Source: Mycolicibacterium goodii
Lineage (GTDB): Bacteria > Actinomycetota > Actinomycetes > Mycobacteriales > Mycobacteriaceae
Direction: 5' to 3'
Assembly: GCF_022370755.2 (NCBI RefSeq)
Contig: NZ_CP092364.2
Span: 2,976,001 to 3,040,000, forward strand
Length of the DNA: 64,000 bases
Shown: positions 1-7,992 of the stretch, piece by piece
Layout of the letters: each line of letters starts with the position of its first letter
Position numbering within the stretch: position 1 is the stretch's first letter
Notes under the pieces: model-generated
The model's input: only the letters and a program-made list of their open reading frames with translations
Database searches by the model: none
What the model was told of the DNA's origin: nothing
Translations under genes and position numbers: made by a program

Positions 1-8
1 GTGCCCGC

Positions 9-923
9 ATGCCCGAGTTGGCTGCGTTCGACGTTCTGCTGGCGATCGCCCGCACCGGCAGCCTGGGTGCCGCGGGCCGCGAGCTGGGTCTCACGCAGCA
101 GGCGGTGTCGGCGCGGCTCGCGTCGATCGAGGCGCAGACCGGGGTGCGCCTGGTGCAGCGCAGCAGCCGGGGTTCGGCGCTCACGCCGGCCGGTGTGGTG
201 GTCGCCGAGTGGGCCGATCAACTGCTCGAGGTCGCGCACCGCGTCGACGCCGGGCTGGCCGCGTTGCGCAGCGAGAGCCACACGCGCTTGACCGTGGCGG
301 CCAGCCTGACCATCGCCGAGCAGCTCATGCCGCGATGGCTGGTCTCGCTACACGCCGATGCCCGTCGACGTGGGGCTGCGGCTCCCGAGGTGATCCTGAC
401 GGCGGCGAACAGCGAGGAGGTGATCGCCGCGGTGCGCGACGGCTCCGCCGAGCTGGGCTTCATCGAATCACCGGGTACACCAAGAGGTTTGCATACCCGG
501 GTGGTTGCCCGTGACGAGTTGATCGTGGTGGTGCCGCCCGGGCACAAGTGGGCCCGCCGGTCGACGCCGATCGGACCGGCCGAACTCAACGACACACCCC
601 TGGTGTCGCGGGAGGCCGGCTCCGGCACCCGCGAAGCCCTGAGCACCGCGCTGCGTCGGGCACTCGGCGACACGACGCAGGCCGCGCCCGCGATCGAACT
701 GTCCTCGGCGGCGGCGATGCGGGCGGCCGTCGCGGCGGGCGCCGGACCTGCGGTGATGAGCCGGCTGGCGGTCGAGGACGACCTGACCCTGGGCCGGCTG
801 CGCGCGGTCCCGGTGGCCGGGCTGGATCTGCGTCGCGATCTGCGGGCCGTCTGGTCGGGCACCCGCACGCCGCCCGCCGGCGCGGTGCGCGACCTGCTCG
901 GCCACATCGCCGCGGCCCGCTGA
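9..923 (+). CDS. LysR-family transcriptional regulator
   Basis: A protein of about 304 residues. The N-terminal winged helix-turn-helix (about residues 3-60) has the family pattern 'LLAIARTGSLGAAGRELGLT' followed by 'QQAVSARLASIEAQTG' and 'RSSRG..LTPAG'. A periplasmic-binding-like effector domain follows (about 85-300). The first ATG visible is at 9, but the frame is open to the window edge, so the true start may lie upstream of base 1. It is convergent with the TDT-family transporter 5 bp downstream; LysR genes often sit beside the transporter they control, so this is a plausible but unproven target. The ligand is unknown. Confidence 0.85.
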   Translation: MPELAAFDVLLAIARTGSLGAAGRELGLTQQAVSARLASIEAQTGVRLVQRSSRGSALTPAGVVVAEWADQLLEVAHRVDAGLAALRSESHTRLTVAASLTIAEQLMPRWLVSLHADARRRGAAAPEVILTAANSEEVIAAVRDGSAELGFIESPGTPRGLHTRVVARDELIVVVPPGHKWARRSTPIGPAELNDTPLVSREAGSGTREALSTALRRALGDTTQAAPAIELSSAAAMRAAVAAGAGPAVMSRLAVEDDLTLGRLRAVPVAGLDLRRDLRAVWSGTRTPPAGAVRDLLGHIAAAR

Positions 924-928
924 ACGGC

Positions 929-2140
929 TCAGCCCGCCAGCAACCGCCCGGATGCCACACCGCGCACCGTGTGCACGGCGACGGTGACCCACGCCACCAG
1001 CAACGCGACGTAGAGCAGCACGGCAAGGCCCGAGAACACCACCGCCCCGGTCGCGGCCCCCAGCGCCGACGCACCGGTCACGCACGTGCCGACGGGGAAC
1101 GTGAAACTCCACCACGTCAGCGTGAACGACAACCCGCGCCGCGCGGCGTGCACCGTCAACGCGGCCGCCACGCAGAACACAAAGGCCCCGAACCCGCCCA
1201 CCACCACCCCGTACACGATCCCGAACGCGTGGAGTGCGCTCACCACGGAGGTATCGGTGACCACTGATGAGGCGTGGGCGGCAAGAAGATTCGTCGCGGT
1301 GATCGACTGACCGATGACACCCAGCACGATCCAGACGGTCGGGATGGCCTGCACCTCGGGCAGACCGCCGTGCATCAACCGCGAGTAGACCATCGTCACG
1401 GTCACGAACCCCACCAGCAGGCTGAGCCCGAACATCGCGTAACACGCCATGAGCAGCGTCTCCGCCGCCTGCCCGGGGCCGAGATGACCGAGCAGCAATG
1501 CCCCGGTGGACGCGGAGACCATCGGCGGCACCACCGGCATCATCCAGGCGGGCACCGCCGCCACTCCTCGACCGCACCGGGTGATCATCCGGTACGGGAT
1601 CACCACGGCCACAGCGAGTCCGAGACCGGTGCCGGCCACCCACAGCGCCACGCCGAGCCGAACGGCGGCAGACTCGCCGATCACCGCGGGGCCGAGGAGT
1701 AGTGATCCAGCGCCGACGGTCAGCAGCGCCATCGCCGGGGCGCCGTAGAACTGGGCCATGACAGGGTGATTCGCATAGCCCACGGCATGGTGGCGGTGCC
1801 GCAGCCAGTGCGTCGTGAACGCGGCAGTGAGCGCCACCAGCAGGGCCGCGGCCAGGATCCAGACCGCGGTGGCGAAGGCGCGCAGACCGGATGCCTGCAC
1901 GGGCAGGGTCACCGCGGCCGTCGCGACGATGCCGGTGCCCATCACCGAGGCGAACCAGTTGGGGGTGATGTGGGCGAACATCGAAGCGCGGCGCGGTGGT
2001 TGGGCACACCACGCGAGGTGGAACGGGCGTGGTGCGGTGTCGAAAGCGGTGTCGGGGTCGAGGCTGATGTCGATGCTCACCTCACCGATGCTGCCGAAGC
2101 CCGGTGCCTCGCGGTAGGCACCACGTGATTGTGGGGCCAC
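929..2140 (-). CDS. TDT-family (TehA/SLAC1-like) transporter
   Basis: An integral membrane protein of up to 403 residues with about ten hydrophobic segments. The first membrane segment begins with 'ITPNWFASVMGTGIVA', a hallmark of the tellurite-resistance/dicarboxylate transporter family (TehA, Mae1, SLAC1 and sulfite exporters). The substrate cannot be read from sequence; C4-dicarboxylate, sulfite or a small anion are the family options. The GTG at 2140 gives a roughly 50-residue soluble N-terminus. Alternatives are a GTG at 2080 or an ATG at 1981 just before the conserved core, so the start is uncertain. It is convergent with the LysR gene. Confidence 0.8.
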   Translation of the reverse strand: MAPQSRGAYREAPGFGSIGEVSIDISLDPDTAFDTAPRPFHLAWCAQPPRRASMFAHITPNWFASVMGTGIVATAAVTLPVQASGLRAFATAVWILAAALLVALTAAFTTHWLRHRHHAVGYANHPVMAQFYGAPAMALLTVGAGSLLLGPAVIGESAAVRLGVALWVAGTGLGLAVAVVIPYRMITRCGRGVAAVPAWMMPVVPPMVSASTGALLLGHLGPGQAAETLLMACYAMFGLSLLVGFVTVTMVYSRLMHGGLPEVQAIPTVWIVLGVIGQSITATNLLAAHASSVVTDTSVVSALHAFGIVYGVVVGGFGAFVFCVAAALTVHAARRGLSFTLTWWSFTFPVGTCVTGASALGAATGAVVFSGLAVLLYVALLVAWVTVAVHTVRGVASGRLLAG

Positions 2141-2159
2141 AACGTCGCTTTGTGACCGA

Positions 2160-3413
2160 TCAGACGTAGCGGTTGCGACCCGCGAGGGCTCCGGCCCCCA
2201 TCTGCACGAGGTAGACCGCCAGCACCATGACCCAAGGCGCCGTCCAGCCGCCCGTCGCGTCGTGCAGCAGGCCGAACGCGAACGGACCGAGCCCGGCCAG
2301 CAGGTAGCCGAACCCCTGCGCCATGCCCGAGAGCTTCGCGGTGTCGTCGGCAGTGCGCGCCCGCAGCGCGATCACGGTCAGCGCCAACGAGAACACGCTC
2401 ATCCCGAGACCCACCAACACCGTCCACAGCAGCGGCGCGGCACCCGGATCGACCAGCAGCCCGATCATCCCGGCGAAACCCACCACGCCGAGCCCGACGA
2501 TCCACCCGGTCTGACCGGACTGGCGTGCGGCCAGCGGCGCGACGACGAGGCTGATGGGAACCGCCAGCAGCGACGCCAGGCCGACCAGCAGACCGGCGTC
2601 GGTCTTCTCGACGCCACTGTCGATGAAGACCTCGGGCAGCCAGCCCATCACGATGTAGGCCAGGAACGACTGGCAGCCGAAGAACAACGTCACCGTCCAC
2701 GCCAGCGGGTTGCGAAGCAGGGATCGGCCTTTCCCGGACGCGGTGGGCGCTGCGGTGCGGGCACCGTGGATGCTGCGCGCGCCCACCAGCCACATCGCGA
2801 GGGCGACAAGCGCCAGAACCGCCCAACTGCCGAGAGCTTCGCGCCAACCGCCGAGCATGTCCTGCAGCGGTGCGGTCGCCGCCGACCCCAGCGCTCCACC
2901 GCCCTGCAGGGCCGCGGTGTAGATGCCCGTCATCAACCCGATACGTGCCGGGAACGAGCCCTTGATGACCACCGGGATCAGAACGTTCGCAAGCGCGATT
3001 CCGCCGGTCGCGATCAACGTGCCGGCGAGCACCACGAGAGCACCGTCGAGCACCCGCACCAGCAGGCCGACGGTCAGGACACTCAGGGCCAGCGAGATCG
3101 CCCACCCCAAACCGAGTTTGCGCGCGAGCCACGGCGCGGTGAGGCCGGCGGCGGCGAAACACAACCCGGGCATCGTGGTGAGCACACCGGCCCACACCCC
3201 TGAAGCCCCCAGCGCGGTGCGCATGTCCCCCAGCAGGGGGCCGACGCTGGTGATCGCGGGCCGCAGGTTGAGCGCCGTCAACACCACGGCGACGGCCAGC
3301 AGCACACCGCCTGCGGCCATCACGGGTGCACGGAACTCCGCGGCACCGTCGATCTCGAGCTCCAGATCGTGCTCATAGCTGTCGAGGGAGTCTCTGGGCA
3401 CGTTCCGGTTCAC
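2160..3413 (-). CDS. CynX/NimT-family MFS transporter
   Basis: A protein of 417 residues with about 12 hydrophobic segments. The early motif 'ALNLRPAITSVGPLL' (about residues 47-61) is diagnostic of the cyanate/2-nitroimidazole (CynX/NimT/YycB) branch of the major facilitator superfamily. An acidic soluble stretch of about 30 residues precedes the first helix. The start is a GTG at 3413. It is divergent from a FadR-type regulator 47 bp away, which probably controls it. The substrate is not predictable. Confidence 0.85.
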   Translation of the reverse strand: MNRNVPRDSLDSYEHDLELEIDGAAEFRAPVMAAGGVLLAVAVVLTALNLRPAITSVGPLLGDMRTALGASGVWAGVLTTMPGLCFAAAGLTAPWLARKLGLGWAISLALSVLTVGLLVRVLDGALVVLAGTLIATGGIALANVLIPVVIKGSFPARIGLMTGIYTAALQGGGALGSAATAPLQDMLGGWREALGSWAVLALVALAMWLVGARSIHGARTAAPTASGKGRSLLRNPLAWTVTLFFGCQSFLAYIVMGWLPEVFIDSGVEKTDAGLLVGLASLLAVPISLVVAPLAARQSGQTGWIVGLGVVGFAGMIGLLVDPGAAPLLWTVLVGLGMSVFSLALTVIALRARTADDTAKLSGMAQGFGYLLAGLGPFAFGLLHDATGGWTAPWVMVLAVYLVQMGAGALAGRNRYV

Positions 3414-3431
3414 TCGGCTAGGGTCCCATAC

Positions 3432-3446
3432 ATCCCATGATTGGAT
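3432..3446. promoter_or_regulatory. Possible GntR/FadR operator (short inverted repeat)
   Basis: ATCC-N7-GGAT lies in the 47-bp space between the divergent MFS transporter and FadR-type regulator genes, just before the regulator's Shine-Dalgarno. The arms are only 4 bp, so this is suggestive by position only. Confidence 0.25.
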
Positions 3447-3460
3447 GAAAGGGGTTGTCT

Positions 3461-4123
3461 GTGCCGCTCGCCACCACCCGCCGGACGGGACTGGTCGATC
3501 AGGTGATCGAGCAGTTGCGCGCCTCGGTCAGTTCCGGGGAATGGCCCATCGGCACGAAGATCCCCACCGAGCCCGAGCTTGCCGAAGCGCTCGGGGTGGG
3601 CCGCAACACACTTCGCGAGGCGGTCCGCGCGCTCGCCCACGGCGGCATCCTTGAGGTACGCCAGGGCGACGGCACCTATGTGCGGGCCACCAGCGAGGTC
3701 TCCGGCGCGCTGAGCCGCCTGTGCGGCTCGGAACTGCGCGAGGTGCTGCAGGTGCGGCGCTGCCTGGAGGTAGAGGGCGCGCGGCTGGCCGCCACCGCCC
3801 GCACCGACGCCGACCTGGCCGAGCTGCGCACGTTCCTCGAGCGCACCGAGACGTCGGATCACGCCGACTTCGTGCGCAGCGACACCGCGTTCCACCTCGC
3901 CGTGGTGCGGGCGTCGCACAACGGCGTGCTCATCGAGCTCTACCGCGGCCTCATCGAGGCGATCTCCGCCAGCGTCGCCACCACCAGCGCCACACCCGAC
4001 GGCATGTTCAGCCACCGCGGACTGGTCGAGGCGATCGCCGCGGGCGACGTCGAGCGCGCCGGGCGCGAGGCCGGTGAGTTCCTCGACGCGCTGCTGGCCG
4101 GGATGCCCGCGCAGAGCGACTGA
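3461..4123 (+). CDS. FadR-subfamily GntR transcriptional regulator (FCD domain)
   Basis: A protein of 220 residues. An N-terminal GntR winged helix ('GTKIPTEPELAEALGVGRNT', about residues 27-46, then 'LREAVRALAHGGILEV') is followed by an all-helical FCD ligand domain with the conserved 'FHLAVVRASHN' and the metal-site region 'HRGLVEAIAAGD'. I chose the GTG at 3461 because GGGG at 3451-3454 lies 6 nt upstream; a TTG at 3455 is possible. It is divergent from the CynX/NimT transporter and probably represses it. FCD regulators usually sense small carboxylates. Its stop is one base from the convergent histidine kinase stop. Confidence 0.85.
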   Translation: MPLATTRRTGLVDQVIEQLRASVSSGEWPIGTKIPTEPELAEALGVGRNTLREAVRALAHGGILEVRQGDGTYVRATSEVSGALSRLCGSELREVLQVRRCLEVEGARLAATARTDADLAELRTFLERTETSDHADFVRSDTAFHLAVVRASHNGVLIELYRGLIEAISASVATTSATPDGMFSHRGLVEAIAAGDVERAGREAGEFLDALLAGMPAQSD

Positions 4124-4124
4124 G

Positions 4125-5504
4125 TCAGAACGGGGCGTCCTCGCCCTTGGACCGGTTGAGCGGCAACCGCAGCAGCAGACGCGCCCCGCCAAGCGGACTC
4201 TCTTCCAAAGCGGCTGTGCCGCCGTGCAATTCGGCTTGCTGCGCGACCAGCGCCAGCCCGAGCCCCGACCCTGAACGCGAGGCCGTCGAACCACGCGCAA
4301 ACCGTTCGAACACCTCCGCGCGCTCGGCCTCCGGTACGCCGGATCCGTTGTCGTCGACCGCGATCTCGACATCGTCGGCCGAACTGACCGCGCTGAGCCG
4401 GATCTCGGTGGCGCCACCGTGTTTGACCGCGTTGGCGATGGCATTGTCGATCACCAGGCGCAGGCCCGCGGGCATGCCGAGCATGAGCACCGTCGGGGAC
4501 GGCATGAGCGTGGCCTTCAGGCCGGGATACGTGTGCTGCGCGTCGTGGGCGGCGCGGTCGAGCAGTTCGGTGACGTCCATCGGGACGAAGTCCTCGACGG
4601 TGGTCAGCTCACCTTGCGCGAGGCGCTCGAGCGCGGTGAGCGTGGCCTCGATCCGGCTCTGGGTCCGCATGACGTCACCGATCACCTCTTGCCGCTGCTC
4701 GGGTGTCATGTCCAGCGTCGAGAGCACTTCCAGATTGGTCCGCATGGCCGTCAGCGGCGTCCGCAGTTCATGCGAGGCGACCGCGGCGAAGTCACGGGCG
4801 GACTCCAGGGCGGCCTTGGTGCGCTCCTGCTCGCTGCCGATGCGGGCCAGCATTCCCTCGACGGCCTCGGCGATCTCGACGGCCTCACGGACGCCGCGCA
4901 CCTTCACCTCTTCGGGGTTGGACTGCGCGTTGATCGCCCGCGCCTGCTGCGCCAGCAGGCGGAACGGGTTGATCATCACCAGTGAGATCACCCAGCCGAC
5001 CACCACGGTGCCGGCGACGACACCCGCACAGATCAGCACCACACGCAGATGCAGTTCGTCGATACGGCGTTGCGTCTCCGCCAGCGGCGCGCCGAGCGCG
5101 ATCGTCGCCGGACCCGCCGTGAACGTGCGGACGCGGTATTCGACACCGTCGATCGTGGTGTTGGCGTAGCCGTTCTCCAGGTGCGGCAGCACGATGTCGC
5201 TGGGCACCGACACGGTGACGCCGCCGATGTACGCGGTGCGCACCAGTCCGCCGTCGTCGGGACCCACGTCGTCGGCGTCGGCCTGGCGGGTGCTGTTGAG
5301 CAGCGTGCTGACGTCGCCGAGGCTGCTGAGCGAATCGAGGCGCCGGTCCAGCTGGCTGTACTGATCGTTGGTGACGCCGATCCAGACCCAGGTGCCGAGG
5401 GTCAACACCAGTACCACCACTGACAGCGCGGCGACGATGACGATCGTGCGCAACGACAACACCCGCATGACCGGCCGCGCCACGGGCCGGAGCAGGTGGA
5501 TCAC
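4125..5504 (-). CDS. Orphan sensor histidine kinase, PrrB-like
   Basis: About 459 residues. TM1 is around residues 21-43, an extracellular sensor loop of about 110 residues follows, TM2 is near 153-177, then HAMP, HisKA with 'SHELRTPLTAM' (phospho-acceptor His near 245) and HATPase with N box 'DNAIANAVKHGG', 'DDNGSGVP' and 'GSGLGLALV'. The kinase core closely resembles mycobacterial PrrB as I remember it. No response regulator is adjacent: the neighbours are a convergent GntR gene and divergent clpC2, so this is an orphan. I recall extra unpaired prrB paralogues in M. smegmatis. The start is uncertain (GTG 5504 used; GTG 5522 or ATG 5468 possible). The frame stays open far upstream, but that part is antisense to clpC2 and not coding. 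Confidence 0.85.
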   Translation of the reverse strand: MIHLLRPVARPVMRVLSLRTIVIVAALSVVVLVLTLGTWVWIGVTNDQYSQLDRRLDSLSSLGDVSTLLNSTRQADADDVGPDDGGLVRTAYIGGVTVSVPSDIVLPHLENGYANTTIDGVEYRVRTFTAGPATIALGAPLAETQRRIDELHLRVVLICAGVVAGTVVVGWVISLVMINPFRLLAQQARAINAQSNPEEVKVRGVREAVEIAEAVEGMLARIGSEQERTKAALESARDFAAVASHELRTPLTAMRTNLEVLSTLDMTPEQRQEVIGDVMRTQSRIEATLTALERLAQGELTTVEDFVPMDVTELLDRAAHDAQHTYPGLKATLMPSPTVLMLGMPAGLRLVIDNAIANAVKHGGATEIRLSAVSSADDVEIAVDDNGSGVPEAERAEVFERFARGSTASRSGSGLGLALVAQQAELHGGTAALEESPLGGARLLLRLPLNRSKGEDAPF

Positions 5505-5576
5505 GCGCTCTTCGAAAGTCACGGCGCTATCTTGCCCGATCCGCTCATCGGCCTTGCGGCCCAGACCACCGAAATC

Positions 5577-5621
5577 GTCAACCCACGGTTGACGCATAGC
5601 GATCGTCAACCTAGAGTTGAC
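5577..5621. promoter_or_regulatory. Twin palindromic operator of clpC2
   Basis: Two copies of GTCAAC-N5-GTTGAC occur at 5577-5593 and 5605-5621, with perfect 6-bp arms, 5-nt spacers and 28 bp start to start. The right arm of copy 1 contains the clpC2 -35 and the spacer/right arm of copy 2 contains the -10, so a bound dimer would block RNA polymerase. ClpC2 carries its own helix-turn-helix and is the natural candidate ligand. Confidence 0.8.
5589..5617 (+). promoter_or_regulatory. clpC2 promoter (leaderless)
   Basis: The -35 TTGACG (5589-5594) and -10 TAGAGT (5612-5617) are separated by 17 bp. The -10 ends 7 nt before the clpC2 ATG, so transcription should start at or next to the start codon. 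Confidence 0.75.
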
Positions 5622-5624
5622 GCC

Positions 5625-6383
5625 ATGGTCGAACCCGCCAAGATCACCCACCCCGTCAGCCTCGACGACCTCATCGCGGCCATCAAGCACGCGCACGACG
5701 AGCCGCTCGAACAACTCACGGACGCCGTCATCGCCGCCGACGCCCTCGGCGAGATCGCCGATCACCTGATCGGCCACTTCGTCGATCAGGCCCGCCGCTC
5801 CGGCGCGTCGTGGACCGAGATCGGCAAATGCATGGGCGTCACCAAGCAGGCCGCCCAGAAGCGCTTCGTCCCCAAGGTGCCCGATTTCGACCCCACCGCG
5901 CTGAACCCCGAGGCCGGGTTCGGCCGGTTCACCCCGCGCGCCCGCAACGTCATCGTCGTCGCACACAACCTCGCCCACGACGCCGAGAACGCCGAGATCA
6001 CGCCCGACCACCTGGTACTGGGCCTGTTCGCCGACCCCGACGCCCTGGCCGCCAAGCTGCTGGCCGGTCAGGGCATCGACGCCGAGGCCGTACGCGCCGC
6101 CGTCACGTTGCCGCCATCCGCCGGCGCCAGCCCCGCACTCATCCCGTTCAACACGGCAGCCAAGAAGGCCCTCGAGCTCACCTTCCGTCAGGCACTTCGC
6201 TTGGGTCACAACTACATCGGCACCGAGCACATCCTGCTCGCGTTACTGGAGGCCGAAGACGAGAACGCGCCGCTGCACCGGCTCGGGGCCGACGCCGAAC
6301 GTTTCGAGGCCGATCTGCGAACCGCGCTGGAGCCTTTCACGGCCAATCCACCGTCCGAACCGCCACAGGAACCGGCGCCGTGA
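5625..6383 (+). CDS. clpC2: ClpC2: HTH plus double Clp N-domain protein without ATPase
   Basis: A protein of 252 residues, the same length I recall for M. tuberculosis ClpC2 (Rv2667). Residues 62-81 form a helix-turn-helix ('SWTEIGKCMGVTKQAAQKRF'). Two Clp_N repeats follow at about 100-165 and 175-240 ('RFTPRARNVIVVAHNLA', 'HNYIGTEHILLALLEAE'). No AAA+ ATPase module is present, so it cannot unfold substrates itself. Family knowledge, as I recall it: ClpC2 binds ClpC1-targeting cyclic peptides through the Clp_N-like domain and represses its own gene, acting as a decoy that protects ClpC1. The palindromes over its promoter fit autorepression. The leaderless ATG at 5625 is chosen; the frame is open upstream but the promoter excludes that part. 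Confidence 0.9.
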   Translation: MVEPAKITHPVSLDDLIAAIKHAHDEPLEQLTDAVIAADALGEIADHLIGHFVDQARRSGASWTEIGKCMGVTKQAAQKRFVPKVPDFDPTALNPEAGFGRFTPRARNVIVVAHNLAHDAENAEITPDHLVLGLFADPDALAAKLLAGQGIDAEAVRAAVTLPPSAGASPALIPFNTAAKKALELTFRQALRLGHNYIGTEHILLALLEAEDENAPLHRLGADAERFEADLRTALEPFTANPPSEPPQEPAP

Positions 6384-6422
6384 GCCGGGAATGAACTCCA
6401 CGCCGCGACTGTCGAAGTGATC

Positions 6423-6848
6423 ATGAAACTCAACGACGCCGCGCGCGAATTCATCGGAAACGGTGCCGACGCCACCCTTGTCACCCTCAACCCCGACGGC
6501 AGCCCCCAGGCCACGTTGGTGTGGGTCACCTGGGAGTCGACCCCCGACGGTGACGAACTGGTGACCGCGCATCTGGCCGAGCACAAGAAGGTGCGCAACG
6601 TGCGCCGCGACCCGCGCGTCGCCGTCACGATCGTCGACCCCGGCAAGGTCGGCGAAGTCATGCGCCCCTACCTCTCGGTCACGGGCACCGCGCGCGTCGT
6701 CGACGGCGGCGCCAAGGACCTGCTGAAGAAGCTGGCGCAGACGCTGGCCGCTCCGGACTCCGGTTTTCCGCCGCAGGACGCACCCGACGGGTGGCTCACC
6801 CGCATCCGGATCGACAAGGTGGGCGGGGTCGGCCCATGGGTGTCCTGA
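6423..6848 (+). CDS. PPOX-class F420/flavin-dependent enzyme
   Basis: About 141 residues, a single split-barrel domain typical of the pyridoxamine 5'-phosphate oxidase-like family ('DATLVTLNPDGSPQATLVWV', later 'HKKVRNVRRDPRVAVTIVD'). In mycobacteria such proteins commonly use F420 or FMN. The substrate is unknown. The ATG at 6423 has GAAG about 5 nt upstream; an in-frame GTG at 6417 is the alternative. It is co-directional with clpC2, 39 bp downstream. Confidence 0.8.
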   Translation: MKLNDAAREFIGNGADATLVTLNPDGSPQATLVWVTWESTPDGDELVTAHLAEHKKVRNVRRDPRVAVTIVDPGKVGEVMRPYLSVTGTARVVDGGAKDLLKKLAQTLAAPDSGFPPQDAPDGWLTRIRIDKVGGVGPWVS

Positions 6849-6886
6849 CGCCAAGCGGGCAGTAACACGTTTCAGTCTGTGCGATC

Positions 6887-7423
6887 ATGCGTGGCATGGC
6901 TCGCTGGTTTGCACTGCTGATTTCCGCGCTGACGGTCCTCGCCGGGCTTGCGGCTCCGCATGCCGCCGCGGCCGACGGAACCCCGATCGGGCGGATCGGT
7001 GAGACGCTGCGGGTCGACTTCGACGGAATCGTCGCCGATGTCACCGTGCACGACGTCCTCGCCTCCGAGGTCCCGCCGGGCTGGGGTTGGAACGGCTCCC
7101 CGCGTTGGCGCGCGCAGGGCAGCCCGTGGCGGGCACCGGTGACGGTCTCCACCATCTCCTCACCCACGCCGTACGCGATGGCACTGGCGTTCACCTTCAA
7201 CGGCGTCACGCCCTACGCCGACGCCTATCAGCCCAAGCACACCGACGCGCCCAACGCGCTGGAGGCCGCGTTGCGCAACGCGCCCCCGGGATCCACGGTC
7301 AACGGCGACGTCTACTGGGACGTCTACCGCGCTCTGGTCACCAATGTCGTGCTCACCGACCGCAAGACCGGCCAGCACCTCGCGCAGTGGAATCTGTGGC
7401 AGCCGGGGGCACCGCTACCCTGA
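6887..7423 (+). CDS. Secreted MPT63-like (DUF1942) protein
   Basis: A protein of 178 residues with a clear signal peptide (Arg near residue 6, hydrophobic core 'FALLISALTVLAGLAAP', cleavage near 'HAAAADG'). The mature part begins 'IGRIGETLRVD' and contains 'PPGSTVNGDVYWDVY', resembling the beta-sandwich family of the MPT63 antigen. It is exported and of unknown function. An ATG at 6896 would shorten the signal peptide by three residues. It matches in position the exported protein I recall as Rv2668. Confidence 0.7.
   Translation: MRGMARWFALLISALTVLAGLAAPHAAAADGTPIGRIGETLRVDFDGIVADVTVHDVLASEVPPGWGWNGSPRWRAQGSPWRAPVTVSTISSPTPYAMALAFTFNGVTPYADAYQPKHTDAPNALEAALRNAPPGSTVNGDVYWDVYRALVTNVVLTDRKTGQHLAQWNLWQPGAPLP
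7416..7421 (+). promoter_or_regulatory. -10 element, leaderless GNAT gene
   Basis: TACCCT ends 6 nt before the ATG at 7428. It overlaps the last codons of the preceding secreted-protein gene. Confidence 0.5.
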
Positions 7424-7427
7424 CCGC

Positions 7428-7985
7428 ATGCCCGTAGTCGTCGACCTCGCCCAGCCTGCGGACCTCCCCGAACTCGCTGCCGTGGCCGCCGCCACGTTCC
7501 CACTGGCGTGCCCGCCCTCGGTGACGCCGCAGAACATCGCGGCGTTCATCGACGAAACCTTGTCCGAGAAGCGATTCGGTGACTACCTCGACGATCCCGG
7601 GCGCACTGTCCTTGTGGCGCGCGACACCGCGCACGCGAGGAGCACATCAGATCCCGCGTCGATCAGCGGGTACGCCCTGCTGATCCGCGGCGTTCCCGAC
7701 GACGCCGACGTGCAGCGCGCGGTCCCGACCCGCCCGGCGCTGGAGCTGTCGAAGATCTATGTGCTCCCCGAGCGGCACGGCACCGGCACGGCGACCGCGC
7801 TGATGACCACGACGCTCAGCAAGGCCGTCGAACTCGACGTGCGCTGCGTGTGGCTGGGCGTCAACCAGCAGAACGTGCGCGCGCAGCGGTTCTACGCCAA
7901 GCACGGCTTCACCGTCAACGGCACCAAGACGTTTCGGCTCGGTGCCGGAATCGAGAACGACTACGTGATGGTGCGCCCGGTGTGA
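7428..7985 (+). CDS. GNAT-family N-acetyltransferase
   Basis: A protein of 185 residues. The acetyl-CoA-binding motif A is 'LSKIYVLPERHGTGTATALM' (about residues 105-124), followed by 'VWLGVNQQNVRAQRFYAKHG', the typical C-terminal GNAT strand-helix. The ATG at 7428 follows a -10 hexamer by 6 nt. It starts 4 nt after the upstream stop and ends 7 bp before the convergent zapE stop. The substrate is unknown. The counterpart in M. tuberculosis is Rv2669 by position. Confidence 0.85.
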   Translation: MPVVVDLAQPADLPELAAVAAATFPLACPPSVTPQNIAAFIDETLSEKRFGDYLDDPGRTVLVARDTAHARSTSDPASISGYALLIRGVPDDADVQRAVPTRPALELSKIYVLPERHGTGTATALMTTTLSKAVELDVRCVWLGVNQQNVRAQRFYAKHGFTVNGTKTFRLGAGIENDYVMVRPV

Positions 7986-7992
7986 GCGTCGC

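Noticed and set aside
5505..6230. N-terminal extension of the histidine kinase frame
   Set aside because: It overlaps clpC2 antisense along nearly its whole length and has no signal or sensor domain; PrrB-like proteins start just before the first membrane helix.
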